Source of the DNA: a virus
DNA: 24,026 nt
Direction: 5' to 3' (one strand)
Virus record (IMG/VR): IMGVR_UViG_3300033141_001592
Coordinates: 1 to 24,026 of that record
Shown: positions 1 to 7,147 of the stretch, piece by piece
Numbering within the stretch: the first letter of the stretch is position 1
Layout of the letters: each line of letters begins with the position of its first letter
Position numbers and translations under genes: made by a program
Notes under the pieces: model-generated
Seen by the model: only the letters and a program-made list of their open reading frames with translations
Told to the model about the DNA's origin: nothing
The model's database searches: none

Positions 1-353
1 AAAACCTGCCCATTTTTCAGCACTTCTAGATTGTTCTCTTTAGCAAATCCATTGAATTGTTTCATAGATAAACCTGCCTCATTAAGCGCTCCCTGCATTG
101 TTTTGAATCTGGAGGCCAACTTTTGAACTTTCTTCTTGGCCAACCCAGCAGCTTTCCCATAAGACATTGTTTGACCAGTAAGCTTATTCAAAACAAGTTT
201 GTTGTCTTTAGCAAATCTATTGAATTGTTTCATAGATAAACCTGCCTTATCAAGCGCTCCCTGCATTGTTTTGAATCTGGAGGCCAACTTTTCCAAATTC
301 TTAGAAGCATCATCAATAACCTTTACATTGATTATAACGTCGTTTTCTACCAT
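1..353 (-). CDS. Tape measure protein, N-terminal part (cut by window edge)
   Basis: The gene runs off the left edge, so only about 117 N-terminal residues are visible. It starts at ATG 353 with a GAGGA ribosome site 9 nt upstream. The opening MVENDVIINVKVIDDASKNL has the pattern of phage tape measure N-termini: a short beta strand followed by an Asp-Ala-Ser/Thr segment leading into helices. Two 56-residue units follow, each containing LASRFKTMQGAL..AGLSMKQFN, so the region is internally duplicated. The role is inferred from this and from position: it follows the tail tube and two chaperone-like ORFs, which is where the tape measure gene sits in siphovirus-type genomes. The protein would set tail length and occupy the tail lumen. 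It overlaps the upstream ORF by 7 nt. The visible piece contains no catalytic domain. Confidence 0.72.
   Translation of the reverse strand, partial: MVENDVIINVKVIDDASKNLEKLASRFKTMQGALDKAGLSMKQFNRFAKDNKLVLNKLTGQTMSYGKAAGLAKKKVQKLASRFKTMQGALNEAGLSMKQFNGFAKENNLEVLKNGQV
31..292. repeat. Direct repeat inside the tape measure gene, 168-bp period
   Basis: Segments 31-124 and 199-292 are nearly identical (about five differences over 94 positions, by eye) and are offset by exactly 168 bp, which is 56 codons. The frame is kept, so the repeat encodes two similar helical units. This suggests a recent in-frame duplication. Confidence 0.9.
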
Positions 354-565
354 TTTTTCTTATTCCTCTTTTTTTGCTGTTTTAACATTTCTTTGTTCTC
401 TAACTCAATACTCTTAATTAATCCAAGAGCCATTGGAATTGGCATATCTAATATCTCCGAGTAAGGCTGATTACACTTTGACATTAAAATATAGAACAGA
501 TTTCCAACTGAGTTTGAATCCCCTTTTCTATTAATCTGTTTTTGAATCTCAATTGGTCGTTGCAT
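347..565 (-). CDS. Putative second tail assembly chaperone ORF (gpGT-like position)
   Basis: A 72-residue protein with a Lys-rich C-terminus (KKRNKKKW) and no domain I recognise. It lies between a chaperone-like ORF and the tape measure gene and overlaps the former by 17 nt in the +1 frame. This is the geometry of phage G/GT-type tail assembly chaperone pairs, where the second ORF is often made as a frameshift fusion. The ATG at 565 has no convincing ribosome site, which fits frameshifting or translational coupling. No classic slippery heptamer is visible in the overlap. The function is inferred from position only. Confidence 0.55.
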   Translation of the reverse strand: MQRPIEIQKQINRKGDSNSVGNLFYILMSKCNQPYSEILDMPIPMALGLIKSIELENKEMLKQQKKRNKKKW

Positions 566-836
566 TTTGGTCTAGTCCATTTACTTCTACAATTGCTTTT
601 GTTATATCATTGAAATGTTCAAACCCGATTGCGCTGATTTCTTCGTCAGTCGCGTCGGGAACTGCTTCCTTTAGAGTTCTCTTGACTAATTCTTTCATTG
701 CGCCTGCTTTTTTTGCATCATCGGCTAACTCCATGATTAAGTCAATGTCTTCGACAGTCCTCGGTTTGATTTCAAGTTCGATACCTGCAATAGTGAAAGT
801 CTTCGACTTACCTACAAGATTTGATAATTTGCTCAT
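549..836 (-). CDS. Putative tail assembly chaperone
   Basis: A 95-residue protein that starts with a beta-type segment (KTFTIAGIELEIKPRTVEDI) and continues as an acidic helical domain. This resembles small phage tail assembly chaperones, whose N-terminus often reads x-F-x-I-x-G-x-x-L/I. Its ATG overlaps the stop codon of the upstream gene by 4 nt (ATGA). It sits between the tail tube and tape measure genes. It would bind and protect the tape measure protein during tail assembly. The assignment rests on position plus general sequence character, and no catalytic motif is expected. Confidence 0.6.
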   Translation of the reverse strand: MSKLSNLVGKSKTFTIAGIELEIKPRTVEDIDLIMELADDAKKAGAMKELVKRTLKEAVPDATDEEISAIGFEHFNDITKAIVEVNGLDQNATTN

Positions 837-1084
837 CCGAACGTTGTAATCTCCTTTGATTTAGTTGGGGTTTTGAGGTCTTCGACCTCTTGAATAAGTT
901 TAGAAATAAGCGGAGCTAAGTTTTCGTATATCTGTTTAGTTTTCATAAGTTGAAAAATAGCAACGGCGTAGGAGTTTCCGCATTCCTCTTCCGCCAACTG
1001 CTTGAAAGATTTTAAAACTTTGATTGGAATCCCAGATATAGAAAAGGTCGTCTTTCTCTGTTCTGTGATTTTTTCTACATCCAC
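833..1084 (-). CDS. Small tail-module protein of unknown function
   Basis: An 83-residue protein translated from GTG 1084, with a GAGGA ribosome site 6 nt upstream. It starts with KTTFSISGIPIKVLKSFKQL, which is similar in style to the next gene's opening (KTFTIAGIELEIKPRTVEDI). The two neighbours may therefore be diverged copies of one chaperone-like fold. This similarity was noticed by eye. It follows the tail tube gene by 9 nt. I do not recognise a family. A tail-assembly role is inferred from context. Confidence 0.6.
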   Translation of the reverse strand: MDVEKITEQRKTTFSISGIPIKVLKSFKQLAEEECGNSYAVAIFQLMKTKQIYENLAPLISKLIQEVEDLKTPTKSKEITTFG

Positions 1085-1093
1085 TATGATTCC

Positions 1094-1660
1094 TCAAAAT
1101 TTAGTTGAGCCCGAATATGCCGAAACTGATGTTAACGCGTTAGTCGTGCCACTAACTTCTTTCTTAAAGTTTACACTTCCAGCGTCGTCTTCGAATGCAG
1201 TCTTGAATGTCATTGTTGCAGTTAGGTGTTCTCCTGCAGTCATTGATTTTTCAAGGCTAGTCATATTACAACCCGCATAAATTTCTCGGTATGCTTCAGA
1301 CGTTGTCGCGATTGCCTGAGTAGCTGCCGTTACTCCAGTCTCATCTGTCCATAGAATCGTAACCCTATAATCAGATATTGAACTCGAAGTAATCGAAGTT
1401 GCTGTATTCGAAGCTCCATGGAATACCCAATCGAAATCTTGTAGACTTGTTGGAATCCCGTCGAAACCAATTTCAAAATCATCTCGTGTGGTTTGTCGCT
1501 TGATTTTTCCACCGAAAGTTTCCATACTTTCAATATCAAACCCGCCACCAGAAATATTCATAGAATTGGTTTTTGCTCGAAGCTGTACTTCAGAACCACC
1601 CTTAACGCTAACGCTAACGAATGCCTTGTCATACCATGCTTTGTTGTTGCTTATTGCCAT
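1094..1660 (-). CDS. Major tail tube protein
   Basis: A 188-residue protein rich in Ser, Thr and beta-strand patterns. It begins MAISNNKAWYDKAFVSVSVK and contains SMNISGGGFDIESMETFGGKIKR, as in phage tail tube proteins, which start with a beta hairpin and carry a long loop. The length is typical for a siphovirus tail tube. It has one of the strongest ribosome sites in the window (TTAGGAGGAAACA before ATG 1660), as expected for a highly made structural protein. It lies between the joining-protein genes and the chaperone/tape measure genes. The subunits would stack as hexameric rings around the tape measure. Confidence 0.72.
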   Translation of the reverse strand: MAISNNKAWYDKAFVSVSVKGGSEVQLRAKTNSMNISGGGFDIESMETFGGKIKRQTTRDDFEIGFDGIPTSLQDFDWVFHGASNTATSITSSSISDYRVTILWTDETGVTAATQAIATTSEAYREIYAGCNMTSLEKSMTAGEHLTATMTFKTAFEDDAGSVNFKKEVSGTTNALTSVSAYSGSTKF

Positions 1661-1687
1661 TGTTTCCTCCTAAATTTTCTTCTCTAT

Positions 1688-2107
1688 TCATTCGATAATT
1701 CTCGTTATCTCCAAATTTAATCTTTTGCTGAATTCTTTTTCTAAAAAGGTTTTTGTCTGTTTCATAAATCCAATTGAACTCTGTCGCTTTGGTCGGAATT
1801 TTTGTCGGCCGCCCCCAGCCTTAAACATGGTCATCTTCCCAAAGTTCCCTTCGTCGAATGCCACATTCAAAGGAAACCCATCATTTGTTTGTTTGGATAC
1901 AATTATCCAAGATTGTTCTTGTCCCGGGAAATTCAAGATTTTACTTCTTAATTCTCCGGTCTGGAAAGGGGCAAGGTTTCTAGCAAAGTCCTGTCCAAGT
2001 TGCCCCATCTCTTGAAGAACCCTATTGCTTCCCGATTTTATTTTTTTGACTGCAACTTCTAGTTTTCTGACGACTTTCTTTATTCCTACTTCGCTCATTT
2101 GTATCAT
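1688..2107 (-). CDS. HK97 gp10-like head-tail joining / neck protein
   Basis: A 139-residue basic protein. The pattern of an N-terminal helix (GIKKVVRKLEVAVKKI), the segment ARNLAPFQTGELRSKI, and a C-terminal helix matches the HK97 gp10 family of tail-completion proteins, in which a P-x-x-T-G-x-L-R/K motif is typical. The start codon overlaps the upstream stop as TAATG, so translation is probably coupled. A second in-frame ATG at 2098 is a possible alternative start. It would sit at the head-tail interface and is needed for tail attachment. Position between the tail terminator-like gene and the tail tube agrees. Confidence 0.68.
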   Translation of the reverse strand: MIQMSEVGIKKVVRKLEVAVKKIKSGSNRVLQEMGQLGQDFARNLAPFQTGELRSKILNFPGQEQSWIIVSKQTNDGFPLNVAFDEGNFGKMTMFKAGGGRQKFRPKRQSSIGFMKQTKTFLEKEFSKRLNLEITRIIE

Positions 2108-2541
2108 TATATTCTCACCCTCATTATAAATCCGACAGCACGGTTATGAATCTTTCTGCCGTTTTGGTCCATGTTCCAATTAAATTCGGAACTAGCAATC
2201 TCTCGAGCTTTGAATTCTGTAAGTTTAGTTTCGTCTTTAAAATTAGAATGAATTAAGTCTGCCATTGTGTCAATTTCTGTGGCTTGGTCTGAGTAGATTG
2301 TAATCAATACATTGAATTCTTTTTCCGATGTGGAATCAAATGTTTTAGAATTTTCCGAGATGGAAGTCTGGACGACGACGAATGGATAGCCATTAAACCC
2401 TTTTGAGTTTACATTCGGCATTGAGGCATGAACCCAGTTAGCTTTAAATCTTTTTCTAGGGTCAATGCCCGAAATTGCTTCCAAGAAAGTCTTTACAATA
2501 CTGTAGCTTTCTGCGAAAACATTACTGTTTGTTAGTGCCAT
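2107..2541 (-). CDS. Putative tail terminator / tail completion protein
   Basis: A 144-residue protein. It has an N-terminal helix (SYSIVKTFLEAISG), a central hydrophobic strand (GYPFVVVQTSISENSKTFD) and a second strand pair (EFNVLITIYSDQATEIDTMA). This alpha-beta layout is that of phage tail terminator proteins (lambda gpU-like), which commonly read YPFIVV..P...E.K...D..S...Y.V.I.IYS. It lies directly after the adaptor gene and before the gp10-like gene, which is the expected order. It would cap the tail tube and contact the head connector. Confidence 0.62.
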   Translation of the reverse strand: MALTNSNVFAESYSIVKTFLEAISGIDPRKRFKANWVHASMPNVNSKGFNGYPFVVVQTSISENSKTFDSTSEKEFNVLITIYSDQATEIDTMADLIHSNFKDETKLTEFKAREIASSEFNWNMDQNGRKIHNRAVGFIMRVRI

Positions 2542-2543
2542 AG

Positions 2544-3359
2544 CTAAATCCTACTTATGCTCTGTGCTTTCAAAAGATTCGTTAGTTCTTTAATCTTATC
2601 ATCTAGCTCTGCGAGCCTAGCGGGAGAAAAGTTGTCTTGTCCTTTGAATATTGCTTTGTAAATCGCGGAGTTAGTCATAGTCCGCATTGTGAGTAAGGTG
2701 GCCAATTTTTGTGCTAAATAATATCCACCTTCAGTTGTGGTATAGCCGTGAGTGTAAGTGACTTTGATTCTATCTCTTCCGGTATAGGGTGGAAAATTGT
2801 CAATGAATTGAAATCTCCCGACTTTTAAATCATTAGTGTTTGAAATGAAATCATTTCCTAACCCTTGTGTAGAAGTCGAATAAGCTGGTGTATCTGTAAG
2901 ACTACTTGCCGTATTGACCTGCATTGCAGAAAAAGTTATGACTGGATAATTTTGAGTGAAGTATTCATTCTCATTTGCAGCAACATCTATGAATTCAGTT
3001 GTGGATGTAGTACCAAACGTTCGACCGGTCATTGTTTCCATCTGGCCTTCGGCAGCGTTAATTAAACCTTGAACTTTTGAATCTTCAATATCTGCGTACC
3101 AATAATCTGCAGTGATTGCATTGCCAGAACCGCCTGTTAATCCTGTGACTTCGCCTTTGTCTAAATCGATAGTTCCCTCGGTTGTAGCTGTTCCACCAGT
3201 GTAAATAGTAGTCGAACCCGTAACAAGTTTATCATGTTCGAATTGAAATGTGGTCGTAGTACCACCATCAGAAGTTCCCAGACTTGCGCCTGTTACTTTC
3301 GTGAAAGCATCGCTTCCAAACTGCTTCCAAATATCCTGCGGATTTATGTATGTTCCCAT
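2544..3359 (-). CDS. Head-tail adaptor (connector) protein
   Basis: A 271-residue protein with two parts. The N-terminal ~100 residues are Gly/Thr-rich and low in charge. From about residue 85, after YWYADIED, a helical segment VQGLINAAEGQMETMTGR resembles the start of head-tail adaptor proteins, in which VxxxIxxAExxIExxTGR is common. The C-terminal half contains RIKVTYTHGY, another pattern typical of these adaptors. It follows the capsid gene after a 70-nt gap. An in-frame TAA lies 12 nt upstream of the ATG, so the start at 3359 is fixed. No clear ribosome site is adjacent; the nearest purine-rich stretch (GAAGGAA) is about 33 nt away, beyond a small hairpin. It would form the ring beneath the portal. 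Confidence 0.68.
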   Translation of the reverse strand: MGTYINPQDIWKQFGSDAFTKVTGASLGTSDGGTTTTFQFEHDKLVTGSTTIYTGGTATTEGTIDLDKGEVTGLTGGSGNAITADYWYADIEDSKVQGLINAAEGQMETMTGRTFGTTSTTEFIDVAANENEYFTQNYPVITFSAMQVNTASSLTDTPAYSTSTQGLGNDFISNTNDLKVGRFQFIDNFPPYTGRDRIKVTYTHGYTTTEGGYYLAQKLATLLTMRTMTNSAIYKAIFKGQDNFSPARLAELDDKIKELTNLLKAQSISRI

Positions 3360-3360
3360 G

Positions 3361-3373
3361 CTATCTTCGATAG
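3361..3373 (-). promoter_or_regulatory. Small hairpin just upstream of the adaptor start
   Basis: CTATC-GAA-GATAG is a perfect 5-bp stem with a 3-nt loop. It ends 1 nt before the adaptor ATG in an intergenic gap that lacks a close ribosome site. It could tune adaptor translation relative to the capsid protein, but chance is possible. Confidence 0.3.
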
Positions 3374-3397
3374 TTTATCTGCTTCGCTAAGTTCCTT

Positions 3398-3426
3398 CAA
3401 AATCAAAAGGAAAAAATAAAAAAATG
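3398..3426 (-). terminator. Oligo-T tract after the capsid gene
   Basis: Immediately after the capsid stop the minus strand reads ATTTTTTTATTTTTTCC and then TTTTGATTTT. T-rich tracts without a strong hairpin act as intrinsic terminators in archaea. Partial termination here would make capsid mRNA more abundant than the tail genes downstream. The sequence is clear; the role is inferred. Confidence 0.45.
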
Positions 3427-3429
3427 TAT

Positions 3430-4392
3430 TTAATCCGTGATGCCTCTAATCAAACAGTAACTGTCAGCGTACTTAATAGCAAAAGCCATACGAGCAGTAG
3501 TTTGATAGCTATAGTGGTCTGTAGACAATGTGTAATCTTGCTTCCAGATGAAATTCCTTCTCTGGCCAAGAATACCAAACATCTTACTAACCCCAACAAG
3601 CGCATCCGAGCAGTTTCCACTCAAAGCAGCAGTTGTACCGTATGTCAGATTAACTGGCACCTGGGTTGAACTTCTAACCTTTGTTCCGTAAAGAGTGTAC
3701 ATGGTACCCTCTCTTAGGAGTGGACTTCCGAATGTTTCTTGGTTCAGCATAGGCCTTGCGTTTCCGTCAGTCAATTGAATAAGGCTTCCAATAGTTCGAG
3801 GGTTCCAATAGGAAACATCTGGTTGGTCGTGCTTATCTTTCAAGACTTCGGTAACGGCTTTTGATACATAACTTAGAGCAATTGCTCCACCAGTAATCGT
3901 GGACCCAGTCCCATCAGCAGCAGTAGCGTTAGTGTTTCCACTTCCATCCACAGCATTTGAGAAAGAACCTGTATACCTCAACCCATCAAAAGTGCCACCT
4001 GTTCCATTGTAAATCTCGTTATCAATAGCGAGAGAAACATCAGTACCCATCTGTTCTACCAAATGGGTAGCAATATCAACATTGTTATCTTCCAATAGTT
4101 CGGATGAAACATGAGATAAAGCTGCGACTTTCTTTGCAGTCAAAGTAATCTGTCCATAGCTTGGTCTAGCTTCTGTTATAGCAGCAGTTTCGGCAACCCA
4201 GTAAGCAGTAGTCCCATCTGTGACCTTTGGGATGTATCTTACATCGGTTCCCATCTGACGAACATCCATATCCTGAATCGTGACAGATTTCTTATTCACA
4301 AATGCGAGTAATCTATTTGAATACTCTTTTGGAACAGTATATCCGCCAGCAGCGTTTGTACCTTCAACCAAGGCCTTTCTAATGTCTGCCAT
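3430..4392 (-). CDS. HK97-fold major capsid protein
   Basis: The start is ATG 4392, giving 320 residues; the ORF extends one codon upstream to TTG, but TGATG coupling to the scaffold stop favours the ATG. Early residues EGTNAAGGYTVPKEYSNRLL match the start of mature HK97-type capsid proteins (G..GG.lvP......i). Later stretches AYWVAETAAITEARPSYGQI, KKVAALSHVSSELLEDNNVD and IDNEIYNGTG correspond to the E-loop/P-domain, spine helix and A-domain regions of the family. The gene lies directly after protease and scaffold genes, the standard order. About 60 copies per T-number unit would form the shell. The mature N-terminus may be close to the encoded one because the scaffold is a separate gene. 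Confidence 0.93.
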   Translation of the reverse strand: MADIRKALVEGTNAAGGYTVPKEYSNRLLAFVNKKSVTIQDMDVRQMGTDVRYIPKVTDGTTAYWVAETAAITEARPSYGQITLTAKKVAALSHVSSELLEDNNVDIATHLVEQMGTDVSLAIDNEIYNGTGGTFDGLRYTGSFSNAVDGSGNTNATAADGTGSTITGGAIALSYVSKAVTEVLKDKHDQPDVSYWNPRTIGSLIQLTDGNARPMLNQETFGSPLLREGTMYTLYGTKVRSSTQVPVNLTYGTTAALSGNCSDALVGVSKMFGILGQRRNFIWKQDYTLSTDHYSYQTTARMAFAIKYADSYCLIRGITD

Positions 4393-4916
4393 CAAAAATT
4401 CGAGAATAATGGTCTACCCATAGAATCCTTTGTCGCACATGCCAGTTCACCTAGAGTCATAGAATCTAGCTTCTTTTTCAAAGCTACTTCTTCGTCTTCG
4501 TCTTCGGCAACTAATCCACGCGATTTTTCAAGCTGCTTTGCCAGGGCATTAATTGCCTTTGCCAACTCAGCCTTAACAGATTTCTCTGCTTCTTGGGATT
4601 CTTCAGCTGGCTCTTCTGCTTCTTCACTAGCAGGTTCCTCAGCTTCGGGTTCGTCAGTTGATTCCTCAGTAGGCTCTTCCGTTGTCTCTGGAGCTTCTGG
4701 AGTTGTTTCAACTTCTTCTTCCATTACTTCGTTCTCCATATTTAGTTCGTCTTCTTTGTAGGCACCGGTCCCAGGCACATTGCTTAGTCCCAATGCTTTA
4801 ATTAAAGAAAATGAATCCTCATTTAATGAGAGGTGTGCGTCTGGGTATGCTCCAATTCCAACAACACTTGTTTCAAATAAATTAATCTTTCTGTATTTTT
4901 TAGGCTTCTTTCCCAT
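4392..4916 (-). CDS. Scaffold protein with the C-terminal strand of the prohead protease at its N-terminus
   Basis: The chosen start is ATG 4916, which has a strong internal ribosome site (GGAGG, 6-nt spacing) inside the protease gene. The open frame extends to a TTG at 4937. Product: 174 residues. Residues ~10-40 (RKINLFETSVVGIGAYPDAH) look like the last beta strand of a phage prohead protease domain (E-x-S-V-V-x-x-x-A-x-P-x-A), not like scaffold. The rest is a very acidic Glu/Pro/Thr-rich linker followed by a helical segment ELAKAINALAKQLEKSRGLV and a basic tail, as in scaffold or delta domains. The frame is +1 relative to the protease and the overlap is 17 nt (38 nt from the TTG). This suggests that a protease-scaffold fusion is made by frameshifting, with free scaffold made from the internal site. 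Confidence 0.75.
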   Translation of the reverse strand: MGKKPKKYRKINLFETSVVGIGAYPDAHLSLNEDSFSLIKALGLSNVPGTGAYKEDELNMENEVMEEEVETTPEAPETTEEPTEESTDEPEAEEPASEEAEEPAEESQEAEKSVKAELAKAINALAKQLEKSRGLVAEDEDEEVALKKKLDSMTLGELACATKDSMGRPLFSNF

Positions 4917-5481
4917 CTTCTTCCTCCACTTCTTCAACGGCTCCGCCGGCTATACTAAAAGCAAGCGGCATACCTTCTTGTGTAAAATTCCAAAATAAAT
5001 TTGCATCAGGGTGAGCATCGTTTAATCTCACGACAGCCTTTAGTTTTTCGTTTTCCTGGTGAGCATCAACCCAAACTCCCATAATCCCTTTCCAGCTATA
5101 ATCTGGTACACCTTCAGAAATTCCGTGGTCAGCAAAGAATGGAATCTTCCCAGATTTAAACTGTATAATCATATCATCAATTGCAGCCTGTGTCATCATG
5201 TCCCCCTCTCGGTCTTCTTTCAATCCAGATACTATCGTTTCCACAAATCTCTTATTGGCTTTCCCTGTTTCGGAGATTGATTTGTCTACTTCTATTTCCT
5301 GTTCCCAACATTTTGAAATCATAGATTTAAATGTGAAAGATTTCTCTCCCAGTTTTTCATACTGGGCTCGGGCTATCGCCCAAATCTCAGCTTCGGTATA
5401 TTTCTTTTTAGTACGAGGATTGATTTTACCTCGCAATTTTCTCGCTACTGCGTCGTGAATTTCATCCAATTTCTTTGGCAT
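4900..5481 (-). CDS. Prohead (capsid maturation) serine protease
   Basis: 193 residues. An N-terminal helical segment (residues 1-45, KLDEIHDAVARKLRGKINPR) precedes the protease domain. Candidate catalytic residues are His119 in FFADHG and Ser176 in MPLAFSIAGG, the hallmarks of the phage prohead protease clan (S78/U35/XkdF-like). The domain is incomplete: after AVEEVEEEDGKEA the frame stops at 4900, while the missing final strand is encoded in the +1 frame of the overlapping scaffold ORF. A programmed +1 frameshift near GGG-AAA-G, a natural mutation or a sequencing indel would all explain this. The protein would cleave scaffold and possibly capsid N-termini during maturation. A TATA-like box lies 28 nt upstream of the ATG. 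Confidence 0.85.
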   Translation of the reverse strand: MPKKLDEIHDAVARKLRGKINPRTKKKYTEAEIWAIARAQYEKLGEKSFTFKSMISKCWEQEIEVDKSISETGKANKRFVETIVSGLKEDREGDMMTQAAIDDMIIQFKSGKIPFFADHGISEGVPDYSWKGIMGVWVDAHQENEKLKAVVRLNDAHPDANLFWNFTQEGMPLAFSIAGGAVEEVEEEDGKEA

Positions 5482-5504
5482 CTTAAACGTGTAAGTTGAA
5501 AATT

Positions 5505-5513
5505 CTTTATAAT
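5505..5513 (-). promoter_or_regulatory. Candidate archaeal promoter (TATA-like) for the protease-capsid block
   Basis: The minus strand reads AAAAATTATAAAGAA in the 54-nt gap between portal and protease. The box centre is about 28 nt upstream of ATG 5481, and no ribosome site is adjacent to that ATG, so a leaderless transcript is plausible. The spacing is slightly longer than for the other promoters here. Confidence 0.4.
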
Positions 5514-5535
5514 TTTTGGGATTATTTTATGTAAA

Positions 5536-7128
5536 TTAAATCATAATTCTAGTTGCATTTCTGAGGTTATTTTCAGTGAATTCTTCGCTTTTTTTGGTTC
5601 GAGATTTATATCTCCAAAGTCCATCATGGAAAAACATTACGAATTCAGTATCTGTTTCGTAGTATAAAAGATTCGCATTATCAAATCCGCCCAACCCTAC
5701 CTTGGCTTCAACAATAACAACAAACCTATCAAAGTCAACTTCAATAGCATCTAAAGTTTTCAATTTATTGTCTCCCTTCTGGTCGACTGGCTTGTCCTCG
5801 ATGCCAGCCTCTCGCTTTCTATCTTTGGCCTCATTTATCCCTTTATCGCTTCCGATTGATTTGGGCATTGTGCCATTTGGAATTTCTGGGTTCATTCCTA
5901 TCTTCTCTCTTGCTTCCTCTATAGTGATTGCTTGTATTTCAGAAAGAATCCTAATTACTTCAGCTTCTCTGATTTCATCAATCTTGTATGACCTATTGAA
6001 TTTTATTGATGTATTAAACGAATCAAACAATTCTTTGTTGAGTTGATTTTCTATAGATTTTTGATAAAAAGAAATCTTCTTATAATACCCACTTTCAATT
6101 TTACCTAACTCTGCGGCTGCGCCCTTTGAGTCAAATGTGAAGTGAATCCTGTGTGCGGGTACTCCAAACGCCATCAAAACAATTTGCGTGAAGTGTTGAA
6201 TCAACTTTGCGAACTCCATGTCTTTGTTGAATTTGTTTACTTGGTCGTAATCTACGTTTCCGGTTAGAACCATGCTTTTGTATTTGTCAGCTTTCTTTTT
6301 GAGTTCTTTTAATTCTTTTTTTAATAATTTATAGTTTCTGTCATTTGGGGATGCGTCTGGCATTTTGAAAAGGAAATAAGGCATTCCATCGTTCTCGAAG
6401 TATTTACCGGCAAATTCTTTTGCAAAAATCAAAGAAGCAATGTCTGATAAAAGTGACTCAAGCGGAGTAAAGCCGTATGGCTGACCGCCGATATTATTAA
6501 ATGTCAAATGGATTATATCTTCAGCTTCATAGACTCTTTCTGCTATGCCAACTTTTTGCTGATAAGAAATAACCTCTCCAGTCTCACTAAAATTGATTGT
6601 CATAGTAGAAGACTTAAGTAGTTGGAGGTCTGTGGGCTTGTCAAAAGAGGCTTGTTTGACTAACTCAAAAACTGTATTTTTTTTATAGAATCCTTTTACC
6701 CCTAGACTCTTGGCGACAGCCCGACCCATGGTAGTTAATACAGATTTCAACTTTTTAACATCAACACCCAATTTCAGAATATAACTATCTCCCGTTGTCA
6801 AAATCTCCCACAAAGCATTAGTCAAAACTTTAAAAAATCTTGACTGAGTCTCGAATTTTTTAACATCTTCTAATGTTTTGGCTCCACTCGAGCGTGTGTT
6901 GGCTATCTGCTTCCAGCCGTCTGCCATAATGTCTTCGACAATTGCTGAAATACAAGCAACAGCCTCGGGAGATTTCCTTACTGTTTTATAAAGTGTTTCG
7001 ACGGTTGCGCTTAGTTCGCTAGTAAAAAGATTCTTATCAACCCCCCACGTAGTTGCATGGGGGAGCCACTCATTCTCCAAACCACGAATTGAAGCCGATT
7101 TGCTTACTTTCGCACTCTTTTTAGCCAT
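5536..7128 (-). CDS. Portal protein
   Basis: 530 residues. The segment ETLYKTVRKSPEAVACISAIVED near residue 45, the crown/wing region with NNIGGQPYGFTPLESLLSDI, and the later stem-like GVPAHRIHFTFDSKGAAAELGK match HK97-type portal proteins (x-G-x-S/T-P-L and G-V-P-P-x-x-x patterns). It follows the terminase in transcription order and precedes the protease, the canonical arrangement. Twelve copies would form the DNA channel at one capsid vertex. After the core, from about residue 440, there is an extra C-terminal module with a beta-rich end (FDRFVVIVEAKVGLGGFD ... LYYETDTEFVMFFHDGLWRY) that I do not recognise. Its ATG lies about 24-26 nt from a TATA element shared with the divergent small gene, and it has no clear ribosome site. 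Confidence 0.9.
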   Translation of the reverse strand: MAKKSAKVSKSASIRGLENEWLPHATTWGVDKNLFTSELSATVETLYKTVRKSPEAVACISAIVEDIMADGWKQIANTRSSGAKTLEDVKKFETQSRFFKVLTNALWEILTTGDSYILKLGVDVKKLKSVLTTMGRAVAKSLGVKGFYKKNTVFELVKQASFDKPTDLQLLKSSTMTINFSETGEVISYQQKVGIAERVYEAEDIIHLTFNNIGGQPYGFTPLESLLSDIASLIFAKEFAGKYFENDGMPYFLFKMPDASPNDRNYKLLKKELKELKKKADKYKSMVLTGNVDYDQVNKFNKDMEFAKLIQHFTQIVLMAFGVPAHRIHFTFDSKGAAAELGKIESGYYKKISFYQKSIENQLNKELFDSFNTSIKFNRSYKIDEIREAEVIRILSEIQAITIEEAREKIGMNPEIPNGTMPKSIGSDKGINEAKDRKREAGIEDKPVDQKGDNKLKTLDAIEVDFDRFVVIVEAKVGLGGFDNANLLYYETDTEFVMFFHDGLWRYKSRTKKSEEFTENNLRNATRIMI

Positions 7129-7147
7129 TATTTATTCAATTCAGAAG

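Noticed and set aside
4511-4711. Gln/Leu/Lys-rich minus-strand frame within the scaffold gene.
   Set aside because: It is an alternative-frame shadow of the acidic Glu/Pro/Ala-rich linker, without its own start signals.
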